Source: Pirellula sp.
Lineage (GTDB): Bacteria > Planctomycetota > Planctomycetia > Pirellulales > PNKZ01
Direction of reading: 5' to 3'
Assembly: GCA_013822735.1 (NCBI GenBank)
Contig: PNKZ01000005.1
Span: 62,001 to 126,000 of the forward strand
DNA: 64,000 nt
Part shown: piece by piece, positions 10,290 through 19,188 of the stretch
Numbering within the stretch: the first letter of the stretch is position 1
Layout of the letters: each line of letters opens with the position of its first letter
Notes under the pieces: generated by a model
Database searches by the model: none
What the model saw: only the letters and a program-made list of their open reading frames with translations
What the model was told of the DNA's origin: nothing
Position numbers and translations under genes: made by a program

Positions 10290-11650
10290 GCCCACTCCTT
10301 TGCCGTGTGTACCGTAGGGGTCGGCGTGAGGAACTTGCGCGGCACGAGCGTCGGCCAATACGCAAACACCGGCCGCACTTCGCCTCGGGCCTGCGTATAG
10401 CCGGCGAGTCCGGCCGGCCCGCTCGTCGCCAACGGGGCAAACTCGCGCGTGAACCGCTCGACCGCTTCGCGCCTTGGGTCGTGGACGGCCAAACGTAGAA
10501 AAACCTCATGCAGATCGGCCGGCGGCTTATGCAGACCGGGTACGCCGCTTCCGGCACCGAGCAATTCGACATGACTGCGGGAATACTCGAAGCCGGCATC
10601 GCGAAGCTTGGCCCAAATGATTCGGGCGCACTCATAGGCTTTTGCGACGCAATCGTGGCCGTAGACCAAGAGCCGGCCGTCGGCCATGAAACCGTCGCGA
10701 TAAGCGAGCGAAACTTTGAGCGTGTCGGGCGCAGCCGTTCCGTGCGCACCGTGGACGCGCACATGATCCGTCAAGTCGTCGTCGACATGCACGGTCGTGA
10801 AATCGCAATCGACGTCGGGCGTTAGATAGTGCCGCGGGTCGCCGATTTCGTAGAGCAATTGCGAGCGCACGGTATCGCGCGAGACCTTGCCGCCGGAGCC
10901 CTGCGGCTTCGTAATGGCCGTGGAGCCGTCTCCTTCGATTTCGGCGATGGGGTAGCCGACTTCCGCCAAATCGAGCGCGTGCCAGCCGTGAGAATAGCCG
11001 CCCGTGGCTTGCGCACCGCATTCGATGAGGTGCCCGGCGACCGAAGCGGCGGCGAGTTTGTTCCAATCGGTCCAGGACCAGCCGAACTCATGCACCGCCG
11101 GGCCGACCGTAAGCGAGGCATCGGCGACGCGGCCGGTGATCACGATGCGCGCCCCCTGCCCTAACGCTTCGGCGATGGGCTGCGCGCCGAGGTACGCATT
11201 GGCGCTGACGATCGGCTGCTGGAGATCGGCAAGGGGCCGGCCGTCGTCGAGATTCTCGAAGCGGCAGCCGGCTTGTTGAAGTTCGGCAAGTCGCGGCAGG
11301 AGATCGTCTCCTGAGACGACGCCGATCATCGTGTCGCCGAGGCCCGCTTCGGCCAAGATTTTCGCGGCGGCCTGGGCGCAACTCGTCGGATTCATACCGC
11401 CGGCGTTTGTGACGATCTTGAGCTGCGGTTGCGCTTTCAGCGCAGGTACCAAGCTTTTGAGCACCGACAAGAAATCATGGGCATAACCTGCCGATGGGTC
11501 CTTCTCGCGGAGCCGCGCGAGAATCGAAAGGGTGAGCTCGGCCAAGTACTCGAGCGTTAAATAGTCGAGCCGTGAGGTTTCGACGAGCCGGCGCGGTGCG
11601 TCGAGGTTGTCTCCCCAAAAGCCTGCGCCGTTGCCGATGCGAATGGTCAC
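10286..11650 (-). CDS. Acyclic terpene utilization AtuA family protein (DUF1446)
   Basis: A 454-residue DUF1446/AtuA protein starting at GTG 11650 (MTIRIGNGAGFWGDNLDAPRRL). The N-terminal RIGNGAGFWGD, the central KIVTNAGGMNP, the segment VITGRVADASLTVGPAVHEFGW and later ECGAQATGGYSHGW are conserved in the family. The family is essential for growth on citronellol and geraniol in Pseudomonas, but its reaction is unknown. It is found beside acyl-CoA carboxylases, as here: the carboxyltransferase ends 99 bases upstream, and the ferredoxin-fold partner overlaps the end of this gene. The gap upstream holds a short repeat of the type CCCCTCACCCC...GGGGCGAGGGG. Confidence 0.88.
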   Translation of the reverse strand: MTIRIGNGAGFWGDNLDAPRRLVETSRLDYLTLEYLAELTLSILARLREKDPSAGYAHDFLSVLKSLVPALKAQPQLKIVTNAGGMNPTSCAQAAAKILAEAGLGDTMIGVVSGDDLLPRLAELQQAGCRFENLDDGRPLADLQQPIVSANAYLGAQPIAEALGQGARIVITGRVADASLTVGPAVHEFGWSWTDWNKLAAASVAGHLIECGAQATGGYSHGWHALDLAEVGYPIAEIEGDGSTAITKPQGSGGKVSRDTVRSQLLYEIGDPRHYLTPDVDCDFTTVHVDDDLTDHVRVHGAHGTAAPDTLKVSLAYRDGFMADGRLLVYGHDCVAKAYECARIIWAKLRDAGFEYSRSHVELLGAGSGVPGLHKPPADLHEVFLRLAVHDPRREAVERFTREFAPLATSGPAGLAGYTQARGEVRPVFAYWPTLVPRKFLTPTPTVHTAKEWA

Positions 11651-11748
11651 GTGCCGATTACCTTAAAAAGCCCATTGCCCAAGAAGATTCTACCCCTCAC
11701 CCCCGACCCCTCTCCCACAAGGGGCGAGGGGAGCATACGGTTGCGACC

Positions 11749-13401
11749 TCACACTTGAAACACCCCGAGTCGATACGCTTCGGGTTCCGCGTGGCGCGTG
11801 ACGATTTCGAGCGCCGCGATCAGTTCCTCGCGGGTCGCCGCGGGGTCGATGATGCGGTCGACCCAGCCGCGGGCCGCGGCGTGGCGCGGGTCCGTGGCTT
11901 GCTCGTAGTCGGCCTTTACACGGTCGCGAATCTTCGCCAAGGCCTCGGCGTCGACCTTCTCTCCCTTACGCTCGAGCGCCGCCACGGTGACGTCGAGCAA
12001 CGTGTTCACGGCTTGCTCCCCTCCCATCACGGCGCAGCGTGCCGACGGCCAGGCGTAGATCAATCGCGGGTCGAACGCCTTGCCGCAGAGCGCGTAATTG
12101 CCCGCGCCGTACGAGCCGCCGATGAGGACGGTGAGCTTCGGCACGCGGCTATTGCTCACCGCGCTTACGAGCTTGGCACCGGCCTTGATGATGCCGGCAT
12201 GTTCGCTATCGCGGCCGACCATGAAGCCGTTGACGTCTTGCAGGAAAATCAGCGGTAAGAAGTCCTGATTGCAGTTCATCACGAACCGCGCGGCCTTCTC
12301 GGCGCTCTCGACATAAATGACGCCGCCGAACTGGATCGGACCCTCGGCGGGCTTTTCCGAATGATGCTGATTGGCGACGATGCCGACCGGAAAACCGCCG
12401 ATGCGGGCCGTGCCGCAGACGAGCGTCTTGCCGTACTCCGCCTTGTATTCGTCGAAACTCTCGCGGTCGACGACGCATTCCAAGACGCGGCGGATTTCAT
12501 AGTCGCGGCGCGCGGCGCCGACGAGGTTGTAGATTTCCGCGCCTGCCACGGCCGCGGGTTGCGCAGCGCGGCGGCTAAACGGGGCCGGCGGTTGCGGCAA
12601 GTCGGCGGCTCCCAACGCCGCCAAGCTGCGCAAACGTTTGATACAGGCGTCGTCGTCCGGTTCGCGGTAGTCGATCGTGCCGCTGATCTGGGCGTGCATT
12701 TGGGCGCCGCCGAGTTCTTCGCTGCTCACCACCTGCCCGATGGCGCTCTTCACAAGCGCCGGCCCGGCCAGATAGAGCCCGGAACCTTCGGTCATCAGCA
12801 GTTTGTCGCAAAGCACCGGCAAGTAGCCGCCGCCGGCGACGCAGTTGCCCATGATCGCGGCGGTCTGCCCGAGGCCTGCGGCCGAGATGACGGCGTTGTT
12901 CCGGAAGATCCGGCCGAAGTCATCTTCGTCGGGAAACACGTCTTCCTGCAGCGGCAAGAACACGCCGGCGGAGTCGACGAGATAAATCAGCGGCAGCCGG
13001 TTTTGAAACGCGATCCGCTGGGCGCGCAGCACCTTCTTAGCGGTGGCCGGGAAGAACGCGCCGGCTTTCACCGTGGCGTCGTTGGCGATGATCAGATGTC
13101 GGCGACCGGCGACGAGGCCCACCCCGCAAACGACGCCGGCCCCGGGCGCTCCGCCGTATTCGGCATACATGTTCCAAGCCGACCATTGGCCGAACTCAAG
13201 CAGCTCCGCGCCCGGGTCGAGCAACTTCGCGATCCGCTCCCGGGCCGTGAGTCGCCCCTTCTTGTGTTGCCGGGCGATGGCTTCATTGCCGCCGCCGAGC
13301 GCGATTTGGTCGGCTTCGGCGACGAGCGCCTGCCAGAGCTGCGACAGGTTTGAGGAGCCGGCGTTCGGCGGAGCGGAATTCTTGGAGGTCGGGCTGTTCA
13401 T
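11749..13401 (-). CDS. Acyl-CoA carboxylase carboxyltransferase subunit (MCC-beta/AtuC-like)
   Basis: Biotin-dependent carboxyltransferase beta subunit. ATG 13401 (MNSPTSKNS) gives 550 residues; the frame runs 5 codons further to a GTG. Both crotonase-like halves are present: ARQHKKGRLTARERIAKLLDPG, IANDATVKAGAFFPATAKKVLRAQ and YLVDSAGVFLPLQEDVFPDEDDFGRIFRNNA in the N-terminal half; FLQDVNGFMVGRDSEHAGIIKAGAKLV and GGSYGAGNYALCGKAFDPR in the C-terminal half. These fit methylcrotonyl-CoA or geranyl-CoA carboxylase better than propionyl-CoA carboxylase. The biotin-carrying alpha subunit is not in the window, so it must be encoded elsewhere. It is the first gene of the operon with AtuA and enoyl-CoA hydratase. 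Confidence 0.9.
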   Translation of the reverse strand: MNSPTSKNSAPPNAGSSNLSQLWQALVAEADQIALGGGNEAIARQHKKGRLTARERIAKLLDPGAELLEFGQWSAWNMYAEYGGAPGAGVVCGVGLVAGRRHLIIANDATVKAGAFFPATAKKVLRAQRIAFQNRLPLIYLVDSAGVFLPLQEDVFPDEDDFGRIFRNNAVISAAGLGQTAAIMGNCVAGGGYLPVLCDKLLMTEGSGLYLAGPALVKSAIGQVVSSEELGGAQMHAQISGTIDYREPDDDACIKRLRSLAALGAADLPQPPAPFSRRAAQPAAVAGAEIYNLVGAARRDYEIRRVLECVVDRESFDEYKAEYGKTLVCGTARIGGFPVGIVANQHHSEKPAEGPIQFGGVIYVESAEKAARFVMNCNQDFLPLIFLQDVNGFMVGRDSEHAGIIKAGAKLVSAVSNSRVPKLTVLIGGSYGAGNYALCGKAFDPRLIYAWPSARCAVMGGEQAVNTLLDVTVAALERKGEKVDAEALAKIRDRVKADYEQATDPRHAAARGWVDRIIDPAATREELIAALEIVTRHAEPEAYRLGVFQV

Positions 13402-13554
13402 AAGCGGCCGGATCACCGTCGGGCGTGGGCGTCGAAAGGGAGTCGCCGCGCGTGCGATTGCGTGGCGACTTGGGAATCATAGTCGCCGCGGGGCGATCTT
13501 CCCAACGAGGTTTTCGCCGGCGGCCCTCGGCGGATTGCAAGCGCGCCGGCAACT

Positions 13555-13698
13555 AAGTGTCCCGCCTTCGAGGTGGCGGAGGCTCGGCGGCAACATGCCT
13601 GTAGCGCTTGTTGCGGAAACGCAACATCGTTTCCCTAACGCACGGCTGCCGAGCTCCTCCGCACTTCCCGTAAAACGCCGCAAATTACGGGGTTTTGC
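13555..13698. ncRNA. Candidate structured RNA or leader upstream of the sigma factor gene
   Basis: The 13402-13795 gap is gene-free and unusually foldable. CCGCC-TTCG-AGGTGGCGG (about 13562-13579) is a small UUCG hairpin. An outer stem pairs 13575-13591 with 13643-13662 (GCGGAGG/CCTCCGC and CTCGGC/GCCGAG), and inside it TGTTGCG-GAAA-CGCAACA (13609-13626) is a perfect 7-bp stem capped by a GNRA tetraloop. CCCGTAA (13668-13674) and TTACGGG (13686-13692) form a last hairpin followed by GTTTT, terminator-like. It matches neither SRP RNA, 6S RNA, RNase P nor any riboswitch I can recognise. The strand is uncertain; plus is favoured by the terminal hairpin. Confidence 0.35.
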
Positions 13699-13795
13699 GT
13701 TGATTCGTCAGCCGCGGAGGGGAGTTCGGCACCACGCGTGCTTTTAAGGGATCGCACCTAAGTCGTTGCCCTCAGTCGTTAGAAGGAGTTGTCCC

Positions 13796-15499
13796 TTGCG
13801 AAAGTCGACGAACAAGCTCGCCGCCTCGATTCAAAAGGCCGCCGCCCCGGAGAAGAATCCGAGCCTTGCGAAGTCGACGGACAAGTCGGCCACGACCAAG
13901 AACGGCACGGCGAAAGCCGCGTCCGGCAAGAACGGCCACGCCAAGAAGCCGTCGATCGCCGTGGATGACTTCTTTGCCGACGACTCCGAAACGGTTCGCG
14001 CACTGCCGGGCGACGAAGAGCTGCCCGCCACCGCCGAACTCGTCAACGAAGACGTGGAAGACGAATCGGAACCGGCCGATGCCTACGGCGACGGCATGGA
14101 CGACAATATCGACGATCCGGTCCGCATCTACCTGATGCAGATGGGCGAAATCCCGTTGCTCAACCGTGTGGAAGAAGTCGACTCGGCAAAGAAGATCGAG
14201 CGTGCCCGGACGTTATATCGCCGGAGCCTGTTGGCCAACGACTTCATTCTCGAAGGGGCCGTGCTGCTGCTGAAGAAGGTTCAAAAGGGAGAACTCCGGC
14301 TCGATCGGACGATCGACGTCTCGGTGACCGACGCCGCGGTGAAGAAGCAAGTGCTGGCCTTGCTCGGCCCGAACCTGCAAACCCTCGCGCACCTGCTCAA
14401 GCGCAATCGCCGCGACTTCTACCTCGCCCTCAGCAAGAAGCAGCCGATGAAAGAACGCAAGTTGGCGTGGCATCGGCTGGTCGTGCGGCGTTATAAGGCC
14501 GTGCGGTTGGTGGAAGAATTGAATCTTCGCACGCAACGCTTGAAGCCGCTCTTGGACAAACTCACGGAGATCGACGCCCGCATGACGGTCCTCCGTCAGC
14601 AACTGGCCGACACCCGCGCCGGAATGGACGTCGGCAGCAGCGTCGACGAAATCCGCGGCGAGCTGCACCAGCTGATGCGGATGACCTACGAAAGCCCGAC
14701 GACCTTGCGAGCCCGGATGGTTCGCACGGAGCGTCACCAATACGCCTACGACGCCGCGAAGCGGCAACTTTCGGCCGGCAACCTGCGGTTGGTCGTGTCG
14801 ATTGCGAAGCGCTACCGTAACCGAGGCCTGAGCTTCTTGGACCTGATCCAAGAAGGCAACACCGGCCTGATGCGAGCGGTCGACAAGTTCGAACACGCCC
14901 GGGGCTACAAGTTCTCGACGTATGCTACCTGGTGGATTCGCCAAGCCATCACCCGTGCCTTGGCCGACCAGAGCCGCACGATCCGCCTGCCGGTACACAT
15001 GATCGAGACGATGGGGAAGGTCCGCGCCATCAGCCGCGACTTCATCCAACGCCTGGGCCGCGAGCCGAGCGTGGAAGAAACGGCCATTGCCTGCAACCTG
15101 TCGCTCGAAGAAGCTCGCATCGTCATGAAGATGACGCGGCAGCCCCTCTCGCTCGACCAACCGGTCGGCGACCACGACGACAGCTTCTTCGGCGAGTTTG
15201 TGCAAGACCACCGGGAAGTCGACCCGCTCCACGAAATGACCCAGCAAATGCTCAAGAGTCGGGTTGACGAAGCGCTGCAAGAACTGAACTATCGGGAACG
15301 CGAGATCATCCGCCTCCGCTACGGCCTGGCCGACGGCTATGCCTACACGCTCGAAGAAGTCGGCAAGATCTTCTGCGTCACCCGCGAACGGGTCCGCCAG
15401 ATCGAAGCCAAGGCCGTCCGTAAGCTGCAGCACCCGGTGCGGGCCCGCATGCTCGAAGGCTTTATCGACGTGGGCCAAAGCTTCATCGAAACGGTGTAA
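13796..15499 (+). CDS. rpoD: Primary RNA polymerase sigma factor (RpoD/SigA)
   Basis: Sigma-70 family housekeeping factor, 567 residues. I choose TTG 13796 because AGAAGGAG (13781-13788) lies 7 bases upstream. Residues 1-75 are Lys/Ala/Ser-rich, then acidic (a region 1.1-like part). Region 1.2 is [22 protein letters not shown]. An insert of about 190 residues separates it from region 2 (the non-conserved region). Region 2 has [22 protein letters not shown], then [20 protein letters not shown] and [20 protein letters not shown]. Region 3.2 has [18 protein letters not shown]. Region 4.2 has [21 protein letters not shown]. Full regions 2-4 and the conserved helix residues point to the primary factor rather than an alternative one. 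Confidence 0.93.
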   Translation: MRKSTNKLAASIQKAAAPEKNPSLAKSTDKSATTKNGTAKAASGKNGHAKKPSIAVDDFFADDSETVRALPGDEELPATAELVNEDVEDESEPADAYGDGMDDNIDDPVRIYLMQMGEIPLLNRVEEVDSAKKIERARTLYRRSLLANDFILEGAVLLLKKVQKGELRLDRTIDVSVTDAAVKKQVLALLGPNLQTLAHLLKRNRRDFYLALSKKQPMKERKLAWHRLVVRRYKAVRLVEELNLRTQRLKPLLDKLTEIDARMTVLRQQLADTRAGMDVGSSVDEIRGELHQLMRMTYESPTTLRARMVRTERHQYAYDAAKRQLSAGNLRLVVSIAKRYRNRGLSFLDLIQEGNTGLMRAVDKFEHARGYKFSTYATWWIRQAITRALADQSRTIRLPVHMIETMGKVRAISRDFIQRLGREPSVEETAIACNLSLEEARIVMKMTRQPLSLDQPVGDHDDSFFGEFVQDHREVDPLHEMTQQMLKSRVDEALQELNYREREIIRLRYGLADGYAYTLEEVGKIFCVTRERVRQIEAKAVRKLQHPVRARMLEGFIDVGQSFIETV

Positions 15500-15551
15500 T
15501 GCAGAAGACTGGAGACCGAAGACGGAAGTGAGCGGAGTACACAAAGTCTTC

Positions 15552-15581
15552 ATTTAGCCCCGGAGCTTGTCTCCGGGAGCT
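15552..15581. repeat. 'ttagccccggagcttg...ctccgggagc' repeat (family B)
   Basis: TTAGCCCCGGAG followed by CTCCGGGAGC forms a short hairpin between the sigma factor and DoxX genes. Near-identical copies lie at 17261-17288 and 31309-31338. All three are in gaps between genes read in the same direction. Confidence 0.75.
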
Positions 15582-15705
15582 CCCGCTCCGCTCGATTTCG
15601 ACATTGATCTGATTCGGCTGCTTCCCGATAATCCCGTCGCGCCGCCGCGGCTTCGTCCGCGGCGTGTCGCGAAGAGTTCGATTCATGTCGCATTGGGAGC
15701 GTGCC

Positions 15706-16083
15706 ATGGCTGTGAAGGTTGCTTACTGGATTACCACGGCGTTGATCGCCCTGGCTTACAGCGCCGGCGGATTCTTCGATATTAAGCAGCCGGAAGAGAT
15801 GATGCAGCAGATGGCGAGCTTCGGCTACCCGTCGTACTTCTTCACGATGCTCGGCATTTGGAAACTCGGCGCGGTGGTCACGCTACTTGCTCCGGGCTTG
15901 CCGCGGCTCAAGGAATGGGCGTACGCCGGCATTCTCATCAACCTCATCGGCGCATCGGTGGCGCACGCGGTCCGTCACGACCCGATCGGCAACATCATCA
16001 CGCCGCTCGTGCTGCTGGCGATCATGCTGACGTCGTGGGCCCTTCGCCCCGCCTCACGCAAGCTGCCGGGACCTTGGTTGTAA
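15706..16083 (+). CDS. DoxX-like family membrane protein
   Basis: A 125-residue integral membrane protein. ATG 15706 (MAVKVAYWITT) is chosen because GGGAG (15695-15699) is 6 bases upstream; two earlier in-frame starts (GTG 15664, ATG 15685) lack this. Four hydrophobic segments are visible: VAYWITTALIALAYSAGGFF, YFFTMLGIWKLGAVVTLLAP, EWAYAGILINLIGASVAHAV and IITPLVLLAIMLTSWALRP. GIWKLGAV and the fold match the DoxX-like family (PF13564). Family members have been linked to quinone and redox processes, but the role here is unknown. A family A palindrome follows its 3' end. Confidence 0.85.
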   Translation: MAVKVAYWITTALIALAYSAGGFFDIKQPEEMMQQMASFGYPSYFFTMLGIWKLGAVVTLLAPGLPRLKEWAYAGILINLIGASVAHAVRHDPIGNIITPLVLLAIMLTSWALRPASRKLPGPWL

Positions 16084-16113
16084 TGCTGCGATGACGCCGA
16101 CGTGACAATAGTT

Positions 16114-16144
16114 GGCCCCCGGTCGGCGACCGGGGGCTAAATAG
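16114..16144. repeat. Family A GC palindrome at a convergent junction
   Basis: GCCCCCGGTCG/CGACCGGGGGC followed by TAAATAG, a single-hairpin version of the 9004-9060 element, between the 3' ends of the DoxX-like and esterase genes. It is followed by a run of CACTCGTCACTCATCACTCGCCAC (16157-16182), related to repeats at 33694-33722 and 48622-48712. Confidence 0.8.
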
Positions 16145-16186
16145 CGTCGAGCCGCTCGTCACTCGTCACTCATCACTCGCCACGAC

Positions 16187-17233
16187 TTACGGCGTAATCG
16201 CGGTCGTTTCGATCTCTGCCTTCTGGTCGCGCAGGTACAGGTCCCAAAACTTCTGGATCCGCCCGGCGAGTTCCGGGCCGATCGGAATGCCGTGCCCGGC
16301 GTTGGTCACCGGCACCAAGTAGTGCGTCGCGCCGGCCTTCTTCAACGCCGCTTCAAGCTTTTCGGCGTTCGTGAAGTTGACGCGCATGTCTTTCGTGCCG
16401 TGCACAGTCATGATCGGTACCGCTTTGCTCGACACCCAAGTGAGCGGCGACGCTTGCTTCACGGCGTCGGCCTTTTCCGTGAGCGATCCGCCGACCAGGC
16501 CTGCCACTGCCGGATCGTCGACCTTCGCCGCGTCGCCTTGCATGAGCGGCGCAGCCATATCGCTCGGGCCGCAGAAATTGACGACGCACGTCACCTCGCT
16601 CGATTGGGCCGTGTCTTGGCCGACGTCTCCTTCGAGTTCCTTATTGCCCGCCGTGAGGCCTAGCATCGTCACCAAGTGCCCGCCGGCCGAGCCGCCCGTG
16701 GCGCCGATGCGGTCCGGGTCGATGTTTAGCTCCTTGGCGTGGGCCCGAATCCAGCGGATGGCCGCTTTGCAATCGTATATTTGGTTCGGCCATTTCACTT
16801 CGCTCGACATGCGATAGCCGACCGAGATCGCCGCATAGTTGCCCCCGGCCGCTAGTTGCGAGGCCGGCGCCATGTAGCCCTTCCGATCGCCGCCGCTCCA
16901 ACCGCCGCCGTGGATAAACACCACGACAGGCAACGGCTTCTTCGTGTCGGCGTTCTTCGGCAGGTAGATATCCAACTGTTGCCGCGGGTTGTCGTTGCCC
17001 GCATACGGCACGTCGAGCCGAACATCGACCTTGTCGGCGATGCGCTTGAGGAACTGCTCGCGCTGCGCGGCTTGTTCGGCGGGTGTCGGCTTCGCAGGAG
17101 CAGCCTTCTTCGCGGCGGGGGCTTCCTTGGCAGGCGCCGCCGCCTGCGCGAGCAACGAGGTCGGGCACAACACCAAGGCAAGCGCCAACGACGCACACGT
17201 GGCGACGACGAATCGGGCAAACGACGTTTTCAT
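16187..17233 (-). CDS. Secreted alpha/beta-hydrolase esterase
   Basis: A 348-residue exported hydrolase of the BD-FAE / carboxylesterase type. ATG 17233 gives a clear signal peptide (MKTSFARFVVATCASLALALVL... ending ..LLAQAAA). An Ala/Lys/Pro linker follows, then the catalytic domain: oxyanion motif VVVFIHGGGWSGGD near residue 113, nucleophile elbow GATGGSAGGHLV, acid in VHGTKDMRV and catalytic His in VTNAGHGIP. SVGYRMSSEVKWPNQIYDCKAAIRWIRAH is characteristic of planctomycete and Bacteroidota secreted esterases that remove acetyl or feruloyl groups from polysaccharides. The substrate is not readable. Other polymer-degrading genes (GH63, sulfatase, PL6) lie within 16 kb. Confidence 0.88.
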   Translation of the reverse strand: MKTSFARFVVATCASLALALVLCPTSLLAQAAAPAKEAPAAKKAAPAKPTPAEQAAQREQFLKRIADKVDVRLDVPYAGNDNPRQQLDIYLPKNADTKKPLPVVVFIHGGGWSGGDRKGYMAPASQLAAGGNYAAISVGYRMSSEVKWPNQIYDCKAAIRWIRAHAKELNIDPDRIGATGGSAGGHLVTMLGLTAGNKELEGDVGQDTAQSSEVTCVVNFCGPSDMAAPLMQGDAAKVDDPAVAGLVGGSLTEKADAVKQASPLTWVSSKAVPIMTVHGTKDMRVNFTNAEKLEAALKKAGATHYLVPVTNAGHGIPIGPELAGRIQKFWDLYLRDQKAEIETTAITP

Positions 17234-17260
17234 TTCAAGTATCCGGATCAATGTGTAAGC

Positions 17261-17288
17261 ATTTAGCCCCGGAGCTGCCTCCGGGAGG
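17261..17288. repeat. Family B hairpin repeat
   Basis: ATTTAGCCCCGGAGCTGCCTCCGGGAGG, matching the copies at 15552-15581 and 31309-31338, lies just upstream of the esterase start codon. Confidence 0.75.
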
Positions 17289-17369
17289 TGAATCGAACGG
17301 CGAAATCCCCAGCATCATCCAACCCCCTCGAGTTGCACGCAAGGAAATTCTCGGCCGGACACATCGGCC

Positions 17370-17792
17370 TTACGGCTCGACGCTCGCCTTCTTCGCCCCA
17401 GTCGTCAACATATTCGCGTCTCGGGCCAGCAGCCACTGGCCGTTCTGTTTGGTAAAGATCGTCAGCGTGTGACCGGCGCGGACGATAGGCGGAGCGTTGC
17501 CCGGCGGGGTGACCGTCACTTGGAGTTTGCTCCAGAGAAACGCCCAGTCGCCGTGCACTTGAATTTCCTGAATCTCGCTTTCGCCGTCGATTTGCGGCGC
17601 GGGCACATCAGGCGCAGCCGGCGGCGGCAGGGCTGCCGCGAATGCCGCTTTGCCGAACATCGGTTCTCGCCCGGCGATCAGGAACACCACGTCGTCGGTC
17701 ATTAGGCTCAGCACGGTCGCCGTGTCGCCGCGCTTGGTCGCTTCCATCCACGTCGTCACGAGTTGGCGAATCGCTTGTTCGTCGCTGGTCAT
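17370..17792 (-). CDS. SnoaL-like / SgcJ family protein (DUF4440)
   Basis: A 140-residue NTF2-fold protein starting at ATG 17792 (MTSDEQAIRQLVTTWMEATKRGD). TVLSLMTDDVVFLIAGREPMFGKAAFAAAL and the C-terminal LTIFTKQNGQWLLARDANML are typical of the SgcJ/EcaC and DUF4440 families. Such proteins are soluble dimers with a cone-shaped pocket; many are annotated as ketosteroid-isomerase-like without a proven reaction. No catalytic residues can be named here. It is divergent from the CxxCH protein gene (118 bases apart), and the longer upstream reading frame runs antisense into that gene and is a shadow. Confidence 0.8.
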   Translation of the reverse strand: MTSDEQAIRQLVTTWMEATKRGDTATVLSLMTDDVVFLIAGREPMFGKAAFAAALPPPAAPDVPAPQIDGESEIQEIQVHGDWAFLWSKLQVTVTPPGNAPPIVRAGHTLTIFTKQNGQWLLARDANMLTTGAKKASVEP

Positions 17793-17910
17793 CCGGCGCG
17801 GCTCCTGAAGCGGGCAAGGGAAAGGTTCGGTGGGCCAGTTTACCATTCGGGGAAATCGCGATGCTAGAATGAGGCCGTCACTCGACAGAGCTTGGCGGAG
17901 CGGTAACACC

Positions 17911-19020
17911 ATGAAAGCGTTGGCGATTTGTTTGACGATGCTCTGGCTCGCCGTGCCGGGCTCGGCCGCGGCCGCGGAGCCGTCGGCGCCGGCGAAGACG
18001 TCGTCCTCTCCAGAGCAGCCGCCGGTGGTCGCTGCGGAAACCGCCGTGCGCCGCGGGCTCGAGCGCATGCGGCGGGCCGGCACCAGTTGGCAAGCGAATG
18101 AAACTTGCTTCGCGTGCCATCATCACACGTTGCCCCTACTCGCTTGCCGCGAGAGCCGGCGGGCCGGCTTTCCCCTCGACAAGGCGTGGGCCAAATCGCT
18201 GGCCGATCATGCCCACGCCTATTTCGCCGGACGCGCCGACGATATGGACGAAGGAGTACACGTGCCGGGAGGAGCCGCAAGCGTGGGCTACGGCCTCTGG
18301 GCCTTGAGCCTCGACGACCGGCCGGCCGACGACGTGACCACGGCGATGGTGACTTACCTGCTGAAAGTCCAAGGTTCGGCACGGTTGAAAGATCGGGAGC
18401 CGTCGGATCTTACGAAGCTCAACGACGGGCGCTGGCTCGCCTCGTGTCGCCGAGCGCCGATGCAAGCCTCGATGGTCGGCGATACCGTGCTCGTGCTGAT
18501 CGGCCTGGAGCGCTATGCTACGCCGGAGCAAAAGCCGCAACTTGCAAAAGCGCGAGCGGCGGCGGAGCGGTGGCTGAGTAGCGTGCCGTTGGAAACACAG
18601 CAAGATCGGCTTTGGCGGCTATGGGGCCTGCACGTGCTCGGCGGCGACGGTGAGACGCTCCGTGCGGTGCGCGCCGAAATCCTCGCGGCCCAGCGCGACG
18701 ACGGCGGTTGGGCCGAGACTCTGGAGCGCGCGAGCGATGCCTATTCGACCGGGCAGACCCTCTTCATGCTCTGCCGTACCGGCCGGGACGAACGTGATCG
18801 GGCGAGCGGCCCGGCACTGGAACGTGCCGCCGCATACCTCTTGCGAACCCAACATGCCGACGGCTCGTGGCTGTTTGAAAGCCACGTGAAGCCGGTGCAG
18901 CCGTACTTTGATAACGGCGATCCCCACGGCAAGAATCAGTTTATTTCGACGGCCGCCACGGCCTGGGCGACCGCCGGCCTGGCGCAAATGCTGCCGGCGC
19001 ACGAGCCGGCGCCGAAGTAG
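17911..19020 (+). CDS. Exported CxxCH protein with terpene-cyclase-like (alpha/alpha-barrel) repeats
   Basis: A 369-residue exported protein, ATG 17911, preceded by GGCGGAG. The signal peptide is MKALAICLTMLWLAVPGSAAAAE. Close to the mature N-terminus comes ANETCFACHHHTL, a single haem-attachment-type CxxCH motif. The rest resembles the prenyltransferase/squalene-hopene cyclase repeat fold: GYGLWALSL, LLKVQGS, EILAAQRDDGGWAE and AAYLLRTQHADGSWLFESH (QW-like repeats), ending FISTAATAWATAGLAQML. No cyclase DXDD motif is seen. This may be a periplasmic cytochrome-like protein of the planctomycete type; its partner is unknown. A role in terpene cyclisation is unlikely. Confidence 0.75.
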   Translation: MKALAICLTMLWLAVPGSAAAAEPSAPAKTSSSPEQPPVVAAETAVRRGLERMRRAGTSWQANETCFACHHHTLPLLACRESRRAGFPLDKAWAKSLADHAHAYFAGRADDMDEGVHVPGGAASVGYGLWALSLDDRPADDVTTAMVTYLLKVQGSARLKDREPSDLTKLNDGRWLASCRRAPMQASMVGDTVLVLIGLERYATPEQKPQLAKARAAAERWLSSVPLETQQDRLWRLWGLHVLGGDGETLRAVRAEILAAQRDDGGWAETLERASDAYSTGQTLFMLCRTGRDERDRASGPALERAAAYLLRTQHADGSWLFESHVKPVQPYFDNGDPHGKNQFISTAATAWATAGLAQMLPAHEPAPK

Positions 19021-19188
19021 CGCATTCATACTGCGGTACCTCGGGAAGGGAGCGGCGAAAAACGCACGGATGAGCGTCGTCGGGCGCGCCCCTATTGCCC
19101 GCTGCCGCCGCTTTTCTTTCGCTCGGGCGAGTGCTCCAATATTGTGCGGCACGATCGCGCGCCCAAGACATCGAGTAGGACGGCAACC

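Noticed and set aside
13555-13698. SRP RNA or 6S RNA
   Set aside because: The SRP core motif (GGAAGCAGC-type loop) is absent, and the central bulge typical of 6S RNA is not seen.
14213-15553. 446-residue minus-strand frame
   Set aside because: Antisense to the sigma factor gene; it has no motif, while the plus strand shows regions 1.2 to 4.2.
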